Shown: piece by piece, positions 1-6,181 of the stretch
How positions within the stretch are numbered: position 1 is the stretch's first letter
How the letters are laid out: each line of letters starts with the position of its first letter
Assembly (NCBI GenBank): GCA_031259035.1
Contig: JAIRLZ010000272.1
Coordinates: 1 to 8,713, forward strand
Length of the DNA stretch: 8,713 bases
Reading direction: 5' to 3'
Source: Treponema sp.
GTDB lineage: Bacteria; Spirochaetota; Spirochaetia; Treponematales; Breznakiellaceae
Translations under genes and position numbers: made by a program
Notes under the pieces: generated by a model
What the model saw: only the letters and a program-made list of their open reading frames with translations
Databases searched by the model: none
Told to the model about the DNA's origin: nothing

Positions 1-1037
1 GGGGGCAAAGAGCCGCCGATAAGGTGTCTATCGGAATCGCCATGCCGACCCGCTCGTCCCAGCGGTGGATTTCGGATGGGGAAAGCGTTAAAGCCGGCAT
101 TGAGGCGCTCGGTTATTCCGGCGATCTTCAGTATGGCGATGATGTCATCGAAAATCAGGTCGCGCAGCTCGAAAACATGATCACCAAGGGCGTGAAGGCG
201 CTGGTTATCGCGTCTATTGACGGCGAATCGCTCACCGCGATTCTGGAAAAGGCTCACGAGGCGGGCATTCCGGTTATCGCCTATGACCGGCTCATCAGGA
301 ACAGTCCGTATGTGGATTACTATGTGTCCTTTGACAACTACAAAGTTGGCGAGCAGATGGGACAGATCCTCATAAAAGGACTCGACCTTGACAGCGCGAC
401 GGCAGACAATCCCAGAGTAATTGAAGTGTTCGGCGGCTCGCCGGATGACAACAACGCCTACTTCTTTTACAACGGCGCCATGGATGTACTCAAGCCGTAC
501 TTTGACAAGAACGTCCTCGTCATCGGGTCAGGGCAGCAAGGCATGGATAGAGTCGGAACGCTCCGTTGGGACGGCGCCACCGCTCAGGCGCGTATGGACA
601 ACCTGCTCTCGGCGTATTATACCGGACGAACCATAGACGGCGTGCTTTCTCCCTATGACGGCATCAGTCTAGGCATTCTTTCTTCTTTAAAAGGAGTCGG
701 ATATGGCGGCGCCGGAAAACCCATGCCCATAGTGGGCGGACAAGACGCGGAGTTGCCTTCCATCAAGTCGATCCTCGCGGACGAGCAGTATGCGACCGTG
801 TTTAAGGACACCCGTTCCCTTGCGGCGGCGACCGTGAAGATGCTCCAGGCCATTATGGAAGGACGGATCCCTGAGGTAAACAACACCACGGATTATGAAA
901 ATGGAAGCGTGAAAGACGGCAAGAAATATATTGTGCCTTCCATGCTGCTCCAGTCCACGGCTATTTACAAGGAAAATGTAAAGAGTGTGCTGGTGGATGA
1001 AACCGGTTATTACAAAGCCTCGGAATTGGGACTGTAG
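1..1037 (+). CDS. chvE: ChvE-type monosaccharide-binding protein of a CUT2 ABC importer, 5' end missing
   Basis: Periplasmic (or lipid-anchored) solute-binding protein that delivers a monosaccharide to the importer encoded downstream. The reading frame is open to the window edge (first full codon at base 3), so the signal peptide and N-terminus lie outside; the GTG at 24 falls inside the first beta strand and is not the real start. Family motifs seen in order: GIAMPTRSSQRW near the start, ENMITKGVKALVIASIDG, AYDRLIRNS, FGGSPDDNNAYFFYNGAM, GTLRWDGATAQARMDNLLSA, LSPYDGISLGILSSLKGVG, GGQDAELPSIKSI and FKDTRSLA. These match the ChvE/multiple-sugar-binding (MmsB-associated) branch of the type I periplasmic binding proteins rather than RbsB or AraF. 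Known members bind arabinose, xylose, glucose or galactose; arabinose is inferred here from araA and araD nearby. It ends in TAG, 128 bases before the ATPase gene. Confidence 0.95.
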   Translation, partial: GQRAADKVSIGIAMPTRSSQRWISDGESVKAGIEALGYSGDLQYGDDVIENQVAQLENMITKGVKALVIASIDGESLTAILEKAHEAGIPVIAYDRLIRNSPYVDYYVSFDNYKVGEQMGQILIKGLDLDSATADNPRVIEVFGGSPDDNNAYFFYNGAMDVLKPYFDKNVLVIGSGQQGMDRVGTLRWDGATAQARMDNLLSAYYTGRTIDGVLSPYDGISLGILSSLKGVGYGGAGKPMPIVGGQDAELPSIKSILADEQYATVFKDTRSLAAATVKMLQAIMEGRIPEVNNTTDYENGSVKDGKKYIVPSMLLQSTAIYKENVKSVLVDETGYYKASELGL

Positions 1038-1048
1038 TTTTTGGGAGT

Positions 1049-1144
1049 GCGATAAACATTGGAGAATAGGAGGAAGCTGTCTTATGTGGTTCACAACGCG
1101 AAGATTCCCATTTTTAGAAGCGTCCGCCTGTTCCCAATGTTCGC
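1049..1144 (+). promoter_or_regulatory. possible long-range stem in the binding-protein/ATPase intergenic region
   Basis: AACATTGG at 1055-1062 is an exact reverse complement of CCAATGTT at 1134-1141. Three more pairs (gcg 1049-1051 with cgc 1142-1144) are possible across a 3-base bulge. The stem would enclose a strong Shine-Dalgarno at 1067-1072 and would sit just upstream of the ATPase ribosome binding site. Binding-protein messages in such operons are often more abundant than the downstream ones, and hairpins at this point can protect the 3' end; whether this one does so is inference. An 8-base match in a region this size could be chance. Confidence 0.25.
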
Positions 1145-1173
1145 GCCCTAGGAGAGAGGTGTTTTATGAATGA
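1084..1173 (+). CDS. possible 29-codon small ORF overlapping the ATPase start
   Basis: A 29-codon frame begins at ATG 1084. It is preceded by AGGAGG at 1069-1074 with a 9-base gap, which is as good a ribosome binding site as those of the real genes here. It ends at TGA 1171-1173, eight bases inside the ATPase gene, so ribosomes finishing it would sit on the ATPase start; translational coupling is plausible. The predicted peptide (starts MWFTTRRFPF, ends REVFYE) has no membrane segment, no domain I recognise and two Cys in a CSQC motif. Part of it is read from DNA that resembles the 47-bp repeat downstream, which argues against an evolved protein. It may be a leader ORF or an accident of a good Shine-Dalgarno. 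Confidence 0.25.
   Translation: MWFTTRRFPFLEASACSQCSRPRREVFYE
1111..1147 (-). repeat. degenerate relative of the 47-bp intergenic repeat
   Basis: Two pieces recall the tandem repeat at 5645-5802. TTTTTAGAAGCGT at 1111-1123 is identical to 5787-5799 in the same orientation. TCCCAATGTTCGCG at 1132-1145 matches the reverse complement of the repeat core CGCGAATACTGGGA at 12 of 14 positions. Because the repeat contains self-complementary arms, both can belong to one inverted, rearranged copy with an insertion of about five bases. The match is imperfect and was found by eye. Confidence 0.4.
1151..1160 (+). promoter_or_regulatory. ribosome binding site of the ABC ATPase gene
   Basis: GGAGAGAGGT ends five bases before ATG 1166 and fixes that start rather than the internal Met at codon 10. 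It lies inside the possible small ORF that ends at 1173. Confidence 0.7.
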
Positions 1174-2701
1174 TGCCGCATACTTGCTGGAAATGAAACA
1201 TATCACAAAGACGTTTCCCGGCGTAAAGGCTTTGGACAATGTAACCTTACAGGTTAAACAGCGGGAAATACACGCTTTGGTCGGCGAGAACGGAGCGGGA
1301 AAATCAACGCTGATGAAAATCCTGAGCGGCGTGTATCCTTACGGGACATATTCGGGAGACATTGTTTTTAATGGACAGGTTTGCGCCTTTCCCGATATTC
1401 AGCGCAGCGAAAAAATGGGAATCGCGATTATTCATCAGGAATTGGCGCTAAGCCCCTATCTTTCCATAGCGGAAAATATTTTTTTGGGCCATGAGAAGGC
1501 GAAGCGGTTTATAATAAACTGGGATAAAACTAAAGAAGACGCGCTGGTCTATATGCGGCGGCTGGGTTTGAGCGAAAATCCCAATACGCCGGTGAACAAG
1601 CTGGGCGTTGGAAAACAGCAGCTTGTTGAAATCGCAAAAGCGCTCGCCAAAGATGTCAAACTGCTGATCCTTGACGAGCCGACAGCCGCGCTTAACGAGA
1701 AGGACAGCGAAAACCTCTTGCAGCTTTTACGGGAATTAAAAGATCAGCACGGCATATCGTCAGCGCTTATCACCCATAAACTGAACGAAGTCGCGGAAAT
1801 TGCCGACAGCATCACCATTCTGCGGGACGGCAAAACGATTGAAACCCTTGAGGTTGATAAAAAGGAGGGGATTTCCGAGGAGCGGATAATAAAAGGCATG
1901 GTAGGGCGGGAAATGACTGACCGTTTTCCCAGACGGAACGCGGTTCCGGGCGACGTGATCTTTGAAGTGAAAAACTGGACGATCTATCACCCTGAAAACC
2001 CCGGTCGGAAAATGCTGGATGATGTCAATTTTTATCTCCGCGCAGGTGAAGTGGTGGGGCTTGCGGGTCTTATGGGCGCGGGGCGCACCGAGCTTGCCAC
2101 GAGTCTTTTCGGCAAATTCTACGGCAAAAGCATTTCAGGGCGCATACTCATTGACGGCAAGGATGTGAACCTCAACTCCATCCCGAAAGCCATTGAACAT
2201 GGAGTCGCCTACGTTACCGAAGACCGCAAGGAGTATGGGCTTGTTCTCATAGAAGATGTCAAGCGAAACATCTCGCTCGCTAAATTAAAGAAGATTGCGA
2301 ATAGAAATGTCATTGACGAACAACGGGAAGTGCGGGAGACCGAAGGTTTCCGAAAAAAGCTGAACATCAAAACGCCGTCCATCTTGCAGCTTGCGGGCAA
2401 TCTTTCAGGCGGAAATCAGCAGAAGGTCGTACTTGCCAAGTGGATATTCGCGGATCCCCGCATCCTGATTCTTGATGAGCCGACGCGGGGCATTGACGTC
2501 GGGGCGAAATACGAAATTTACACTATTATCAATATGCTTGCCGCGGCGGGAATGGCGTGTCTTCTCATCTCCTCTGAAATGCCGGAAATAATCGGCATGA
2601 GCGACCGCATCTACGTGATGAGCGAAGGGCGCGTCACTGGAGAACTTCCTGGAAGAACCGCGACGCAAGAAGAAATAATGGGACATATTATTCAGTCCTA
2701 A
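1166..2701 (+). CDS. gguA: GguA/MmsA-type sugar ABC transporter ATPase (two fused nucleotide-binding domains)
   Basis: Cytoplasmic ATPase that powers monosaccharide import, 511 aa, the usual length for this class of fused double ATPases (RbsA, XylG, AraG, GguA). Domain 1: Walker A GENGAGKST at residues 40-48, Q-loop Gln91 in IIHQE, signature LGVGKQQ at 146-152 (the variant typical of the GguA branch in place of LSGGQ), Walker B and catalytic Glu in LILDEPTAAL around 167-176, and switch His204. Domain 2: a degenerate P-loop GLMGAGRTE at 301-309 with Arg in place of the Lys, a full LSGGNQQK signature at 413-420, Walker B LILDEPTRGIDVG at 434-446, and no switch His (Ser at that place). This asymmetry is normal for CUT2 ATPases, where the second site is the weak one. 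The permease gene follows after 13 bases, so the two are surely cotranscribed. Sugar specificity cannot be read from this subunit. Confidence 0.95.
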   Translation: MNDAAYLLEMKHITKTFPGVKALDNVTLQVKQREIHALVGENGAGKSTLMKILSGVYPYGTYSGDIVFNGQVCAFPDIQRSEKMGIAIIHQELALSPYLSIAENIFLGHEKAKRFIINWDKTKEDALVYMRRLGLSENPNTPVNKLGVGKQQLVEIAKALAKDVKLLILDEPTAALNEKDSENLLQLLRELKDQHGISSALITHKLNEVAEIADSITILRDGKTIETLEVDKKEGISEERIIKGMVGREMTDRFPRRNAVPGDVIFEVKNWTIYHPENPGRKMLDDVNFYLRAGEVVGLAGLMGAGRTELATSLFGKFYGKSISGRILIDGKDVNLNSIPKAIEHGVAYVTEDRKEYGLVLIEDVKRNISLAKLKKIANRNVIDEQREVRETEGFRKKLNIKTPSILQLAGNLSGGNQQKVVLAKWIFADPRILILDEPTRGIDVGAKYEIYTIINMLAAAGMACLLISSEMPEIIGMSDRIYVMSEGRVTGELPGRTATQEEIMGHIIQS

Positions 2702-2714
2702 ATGGGAGTATGGC

Positions 2715-3959
2715 ATGAACACGTTATTTGTCATTCTGAAAAAAAATCTTAGACATTACGGCATGATTATCGCTCTTGTGGCGGCGATGATCTTTTTCGG
2801 CGTTTTAACTGACGGGGTGCTTTTCCGTCCGGTGAACCTGACCAATCTCGTGCTGCAAAACAGCTATGTGCTTATCCTTGCGGTGGGCATGATGCTCTGC
2901 ATTCTTACGGGAAACATCGATCTTTCCGTCGGTTCGGTGGTGGCGTTTGTGGGCGCCGTATCCGCGATGATGATGGTGAGAGCGAGCATGAATCCGTTTT
3001 TAGCCATGTTCCTTTCCCTGCTTGTCGGCGGGCTTGCCGGCGCGTTGCAGGGAGTCTGCATCGCCTTTTTCCGTATGCCCGCCTTTATCGTAACGCTTGC
3101 GGGAATGTTGGCGTTCCGGGGTCTCGCTCAGGTTATCCTGAAAGGGCAGTCCTACGGCCCATTCCCCAAGGTGTTTCAGTCTCTCTCGTCAGGCTATATC
3201 GCGGACCCTTTTGGAGGCGTCAGCGTGGGAAACGCCACTCTGCATGTTCTCACCTTGATTATCGGGGCTGTGATTTCCGCGCTGATCGTGGCGGGGCAGA
3301 CGCGGGAGCGGAAACGCCAACAGCGGTACAATTTCGATCTGCTGCCCCGCGGCATTTGGATAGCGAAGGTTGTTTTATTGGTCGCGGTGATCATGGCGTT
3401 CTCCATTGTGTTCGCCTTGTACCGTGGGATTCCGAACATCCTTGTCCTTCTGGGATGCTTGATCGTCTTCTACCATTTTGTCACCACCAAAACGGTGCAG
3501 GGGCGTCATATTTACGCCCTGGGCGGCAATGTGAAAGCCGCGAAACTTTCGGGCATTAAAACGGAACAGGTGATGTTCTGGGTGTACATGAATATGGGCG
3601 TTATCGCGGCGTTGGCGGGCATGGTCTTTGCGGCGCGGCTCAATGTCGCCACTCCCAAAGCGGGACAAAGTTTTGAGCTTGACGCCATCGCCGCCTGTTA
3701 CATCGGCGGCGCGTCCACCACCGGCGGCATCGGAACCATCATCGGCGCCATTGTGGGCGGGCTGTTTATGGGCGTGCTCAACAACGGCATGTCGATCCTC
3801 GGGATCAGCATAGACTGGCAGCAGGCGATCAAGGGCTTTGTACTCCTTGCGGCGGTAGGTTTCGATCTGTACTCCAAGATGAGAGCCACTGGAGGCGCTT
3901 CCTCGCCTAAACGCGGCTTTTCTGTCTTCGGATTGCGGTTTGATTTAAAAAAAGGCTGA
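2715..3959 (+). CDS. gguB: GguB/MmsB-type sugar ABC transporter permease
   Basis: Inner-membrane permease of the CUT2 (BPD_transp_2) family, 414 aa, within the usual 390-430 for GguB/XylH-like proteins, which are longer than RbsC. Hydrophobic stretches suggest about ten membrane segments, at roughly residues 17-37, 47-66, 73-90, 94-117, 122-142, 173-195, 215-236, 239-257, 287-306, 327-357 and 373-387. Family motifs are ILTGNIDLSVGSVVAF at 63-78, FRMPAFIVTLAGMLAFRG at 119-136, the loop GQTRERKRQQRYNFD with its basic run near 194-208, and the C-terminal GGASTTGGIGTIIGAIVGG (331-349) followed by MGVLNNGMSILGI and DWQQAIKG. The start ATG 2715 is preceded by a modest GGGAG at 2704-2708. It should pair as a homodimer with the ATPase encoded just upstream. 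The 99 bases to the kinase gene hold only a short GCGT/ACGC inverted repeat and no gene. Confidence 0.95.
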   Translation: MNTLFVILKKNLRHYGMIIALVAAMIFFGVLTDGVLFRPVNLTNLVLQNSYVLILAVGMMLCILTGNIDLSVGSVVAFVGAVSAMMMVRASMNPFLAMFLSLLVGGLAGALQGVCIAFFRMPAFIVTLAGMLAFRGLAQVILKGQSYGPFPKVFQSLSSGYIADPFGGVSVGNATLHVLTLIIGAVISALIVAGQTRERKRQQRYNFDLLPRGIWIAKVVLLVAVIMAFSIVFALYRGIPNILVLLGCLIVFYHFVTTKTVQGRHIYALGGNVKAAKLSGIKTEQVMFWVYMNMGVIAALAGMVFAARLNVATPKAGQSFELDAIAACYIGGASTTGGIGTIIGAIVGGLFMGVLNNGMSILGISIDWQQAIKGFVLLAAVGFDLYSKMRATGGASSPKRGFSVFGLRFDLKKG

Positions 3960-4046
3960 CCTTGCGTGTAACGCGCCTTGTCTAAAAGAAGAAGCGAGGA
4001 TGTGCGAAAAGGCGGCAAGCGAGTTAAAAAAAGCGATTCTAAAAGA

Positions 4047-4052
4047 AAGGAG
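4047..4052 (+). promoter_or_regulatory. ribosome binding site that sets the kinase start
   Basis: AAGGAG lies six bases before ATG 4059. It selects this start over an upstream in-frame TTG at 3978, whose extra 27 residues would be almost all Lys, Arg and Ser and have no ribosome binding site. Confidence 0.75.
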
Positions 4053-4058
4053 CGTTTT

Positions 4059-5654
4059 ATGGATGAGAAAGTAAAACAGGCGATTGTTGAGGGAAGGACG
4101 TCTCTCGGCATCGAACTCGGTTCCACCCGCATCAAAGCCGCGTTGATTGACGACCATTATTCGACCATCGCGTCGGGCGGGCATGAGTGGGAAAACCAAC
4201 TCTTAGACGGCGTGTGGACGTACAGTCTTGACGATGTATGGAGTGGGATTCAGGACAGCTTCCGCACACTGGCGTCTGACGTGCGGAGCAGGTACGGCGT
4301 ACCGCTTGTTGCGGTGGGATCAATCGGCGTTTCCGCCATGATGCACGGGTACCTCATATTCGGCGCTGACAAACGGCAGCTTGTCCCGTTCCGTACATGG
4401 CGCAACACCATGACGGAACAGGCGGCCGCAGAACTTACCGGTTTGTTCCAATTCAACATTCCCCAGCGGTGGAGCGTAGCCCATCTGTATCAGGCGATGT
4501 TGAACAACGAAGAAGAGGTGAACGGCATCTCGTTTATGACCACGCTCGCCGGTTACGTACATTGGCGGCTGACCGGTGAGAAAGTCCTGGGCATAGGCGA
4601 CGCGTCCGGCATGTTCCCCATTGACAGCGCGACGAACGCCTATAACCGGCGGATGCTGGAACAGTTCAACGCCCTCGCCGGCGGCAAGGGATTCGGGCGG
4701 GACCTTGAAGACCTGCTGCCCCGCGTCTTAAATGCCGGCGAGAACGCCGGATTCCTCACCGAGGAAGGCGCGAAACTGCTCGATCCGTCCGGGGTTCTGA
4801 AAGCCGGCGTTCCATTCTGTCCGCCGGAGGGAGACGCCGGAACGGGCATGGCCGCCACAAACAGCGTAGCGGAACGCACCGGCAATGTCTCCGCCGGCAC
4901 TTCGATATTCGCGATGATTGTGCTGGAAAAAGAACTGTCAAAGGCGCGGACGGAAATAGACATAGTTGCGACGCCCGCCGGAAAGCCGGCTGCAATGGTA
5001 CACTGCAACAACTGCACGTCCGACCTTGACGCATGGATACATCTGTTCAGGGAAGTGACAGAGCTTTTCGGCGCGACGATAGACAAGCCCGCTTTTTACG
5101 ACGCCCTGTATTACAAGGTGCTGGAAGGCGACCCGGATTGCGGCGGTCTTCTCTCGTACAATTACTACGGCGGCGAGCCTATTACGGGTTTGGAACAGGG
5201 GCGCCCCCTGTTCATGCGTACGCCGGACAGCAGCTTCACGCTGGCAAACTTCATGCGCGCGCTTTTGTTTTCCGCAGTGGGTACACTGAAACTCGGCATG
5301 GATATTCTCACCGGCGCGGAAGGCGTCCGCCTTGACCGGCTTGTAGGACATGGCGGCTTGTTCAAAACAAAAGGCGTGGGGCAGCGGCTCATGGCGGCGG
5401 CGCTGAACGTCCCGGTCGCGGTGATGGATTCGGCTGCCGAAGGCGGCGCATGGGGCGCCGCTCTTCTTGCCGCGTATATGCGGCTCAAGCGGGAAGGCGA
5501 GACGCTGGAAACATTTCTTGCGGACAAAGTGTTCGCCGGAGACGCGGGCGTCTGTGTGGAGCCGGACTCTCAAGACGTGAAGGGTTTTGAGATAGCGATG
5601 GAACGTTACAGAAAAGGACTTGCCATCGAAAAAGCCGCCACAGATTTTTTTTGA
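4059..5654 (+). CDS. FGGY-family carbohydrate kinase, probable L-ribulokinase by context
   Basis: Cytoplasmic sugar kinase, 531 aa from ATG 4059. The FGGY/actin-like ATPase fold shows in the phosphate-1 loop LGIELGSTRIKAALID (16-31), GVSAMMHGYL (90-99), WRNTMTEQA (114-122), PPEGDAGTGMAAT (255-267) with Asp259 as likely catalytic base, GNVSAGTSIF (275-284), and the C-terminal adenosine region VGHGGLFKTKGVGQRLMAAA (429-448) and EGGAWGAALLAA (461-472). The first loop has Glu19 where most FGGY kinases have Asp, and lacks the DFGTDSVR form of classical AraB, so this is not an AraB orthologue. With araA and araD downstream and no other kinase in the window, L-ribulose is the likeliest substrate; a non-orthologous ribulokinase (AraK) is known in Clostridium acetobutylicum. 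Xylulokinase is the alternative. The last codons (Phe-Phe-stop) are read from the T-run of the first 47-bp repeat. Confidence 0.85.
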   Translation: MDEKVKQAIVEGRTSLGIELGSTRIKAALIDDHYSTIASGGHEWENQLLDGVWTYSLDDVWSGIQDSFRTLASDVRSRYGVPLVAVGSIGVSAMMHGYLIFGADKRQLVPFRTWRNTMTEQAAAELTGLFQFNIPQRWSVAHLYQAMLNNEEEVNGISFMTTLAGYVHWRLTGEKVLGIGDASGMFPIDSATNAYNRRMLEQFNALAGGKGFGRDLEDLLPRVLNAGENAGFLTEEGAKLLDPSGVLKAGVPFCPPEGDAGTGMAATNSVAERTGNVSAGTSIFAMIVLEKELSKARTEIDIVATPAGKPAAMVHCNNCTSDLDAWIHLFREVTELFGATIDKPAFYDALYYKVLEGDPDCGGLLSYNYYGGEPITGLEQGRPLFMRTPDSSFTLANFMRALLFSAVGTLKLGMDILTGAEGVRLDRLVGHGGLFKTKGVGQRLMAAALNVPVAVMDSAAEGGAWGAALLAAYMRLKREGETLETFLADKVFAGDAGVCVEPDSQDVKGFEIAMERYRKGLAIEKAATDFF

Positions 5655-5802
5655 AGCGCGTCTTTAACAGGGCGAATACTGGGAGACACGCTTTTTTGGA
5701 AGCGCGTCCTTAAAAGACGCGAATACTGGGAGACACGCTTTTTTGGAAGCGCGTCTTTAAAAGACGTGAATACTGGGAGGTACGCTTTTTTAGAAGCGTA
5801 TC
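5645..5802 (+). repeat. 47-bp tandem repeat, three units plus a degenerate fourth, forming junction hairpins
   Basis: Units begin at T-runs at 5645, 5692 and 5739, exactly 47 apart, with a partial fourth from 5786. Each reads T6, GGAAGCGCGTC, an A/T-rich turn, GACGCGAATACTGGGAG, then ACACGC. Units 2 and 3 are nearly identical; unit 1 has a few changes, including a one-base deletion balanced by an extra base near its T-run. At each junction a 9-position stem with a 6-base loop can form: 5685-5693 with 5700-5708, 5732-5740 with 5747-5755, and 5779-5787 with 5794-5802. In the last, GAC/GTC has become GGT/ATC and the A-C mismatch has become A-T, so pairing is kept or improved. Within a unit, GCGTCTT/AAGACGC can pair instead, and the two pairings exclude each other. 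The array begins inside the last codons of the kinase gene. No terminator or coding role is clear. Confidence 0.85.
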
Positions 5803-5817
5803 TAAAAATTCTAGAAG

Positions 5818-5837
5818 AGACGCTAAAGGACGTGTCT
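5818..5837 (+). repeat. small inverted repeat
   Basis: AGACGC at 5818-5823 can pair with GTGTCT at 5832-5837 (one G-U pair) around an 8-base loop. It follows the degenerate fourth repeat unit and is the first of a run of stem-loops. Confidence 0.4.
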
Positions 5838-5838
5838 A

Positions 5839-5912
5839 GGAGTTTGTTGCGCTTCGCGCCCCAAATCGGAGGAAAACGCATATTTTTGCGCGTTTTCTTC
5901 CGATCAAACTCC
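5839..5912 (+). other. closed multi-branch stem-loop structure
   Basis: An 8-bp perfect outer stem (GGAGTTTG 5839-5846 with CAAACTCC 5905-5912) encloses two inner hairpins. One is GCGC-TTC-GCGC at 5849-5859. The other is a 15-bp stem, 5865-5879 with 5890-5904, with a single G-U pair and a 10-base loop. The long inner stem abuts the outer stem's 3' arm with no gap, which allows coaxial stacking. This nesting is more than a simple terminator needs and has no T-run after it. It could be a structured RNA element, an mRNA stabiliser or a mobile palindromic repeat; I do not recognise it as a named riboswitch. Confidence 0.6.
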
Positions 5913-5940
5913 GTCGAACCTTCGGTTCGCAAACCGAAGG
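5908..5940 (+). repeat. stem-loop motif shared with the window's 3' end
   Basis: CGAACC-TTC-GGTTCG at 5915-5929 forms a 6-bp stem. Bases 5908-5930 match 8690-8712 at 20 of 23 positions, and two of the three differences are a compensating pair in this stem. An alternative and longer 9-bp stem, CCTTCGGTT (5919-5927) with AACCGAAGG (5932-5940) around CGCA, excludes the first. Confidence 0.65.
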
Positions 5941-5944
5941 CGCG

Positions 5945-6018
5945 GCAGCCCATACATCGTGGTTTTCTTGGCTTTTTCAACGAAAAAACCATGAAAACCT
6001 ACAAGCGCAACAGGCTGC
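5945..6018 (+). repeat. nested inverted repeat
   Basis: CGTGGTTTT at 5958-5966 pairs with AAAACCATG at 5985-5993 (nine pairs, one G-U). Outside it, GCAGCC at 5945-5950 pairs with GGCTGC at 6013-6018. A + strand frame runs through this stretch (5766-6056) but lacks a ribosome binding site. Confidence 0.4.
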
Positions 6019-6073
6019 TAGGGCTTTTCCCAAAACGCGAACTGCGCTCGGGTTAGTTTTGAGAAAAGCTTTC

Positions 6074-6101
6074 GAAAAAGCGGTCTAAAGCCCGCTTTTT
6101 C
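6074..6101 (+). terminator. terminator-like perfect hairpin, readable from either strand
   Basis: GAAAAAGCGG at 6074-6083 is the exact reverse complement of CCGCTTTTTC at 6092-6101, with an 8-base loop. Read as RNA, a short GC stem (AGCGG/CCGCT) is followed by five U, as in an intrinsic terminator. It could end the transporter-kinase transcript before araA. It sits in a duplicated element and may be only part of that repeat. Confidence 0.4.
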
Positions 6102-6156
6102 ACTCTAAATCTAAGGCGGCTTTCCCAAAACTGTCGCTCCGCCCGTTTTGGGAAAG

Positions 6157-6181
6157 GCTCTAAAGAGCGGTTTTTTAGAGC
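6157..6181 (+). repeat. inverted repeat with a T-run in its 3' half
   Basis: GCTCTAAA at 6157-6164 pairs exactly with TTTAGAGC at 6174-6181. A shorter alternative, GCTC-TAAA-GAGC followed by GG and six T (6157-6176), looks like a weak intrinsic terminator. The two forms exclude each other. Confidence 0.35.

Noticed and set aside
24..26. GTG as the start of the sugar-binding protein
   Set aside because: The frame stays open upstream to base 3, no ribosome binding site precedes it, and the signal peptide expected of this family would be missing. The gene is cut by the window edge.
2209..2400. Minus-strand frames inside the ATPase gene
   Set aside because: They lie antisense to strongly conserved ABC motifs and show no domain of their own.
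3978..4058. N-terminal extension of the kinase from a TTG
   Set aside because: The 27 added residues are almost all Lys, Arg and Ser, with no ribosome binding site; a good AAGGAG precedes ATG 4059.
5645..5802. CRISPR array
   Set aside because: The copies are contiguous 47-bp tandem units with no unique spacers, and there are no cas genes.
5839..5912. tRNA or known riboswitch
   Set aside because: There is no cloverleaf, no CCA end and no T-loop sequence such as GGTTCGAATCC, and the fold matches no riboswitch consensus I know.
5606..5992. 128-codon minus-strand frame with repeated peptide blocks such as KDALQKK and SVSPSIRP
   Set aside because: The blocks are translations of the 47-bp DNA repeat, and because 47 is not a multiple of 3 each unit is read in a different frame. 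This is DNA repetition, not a repeat protein.
5766..6056. 96-codon + strand frame in the kinase-araA gap
   Set aside because: It begins at a GTG inside the 47-bp repeat with no ribosome binding site and runs through several hairpins; its composition (rich in Arg, Lys and Phe) follows from the palindromes. It could be annotated as a hypothetical protein by software, but I see no support.
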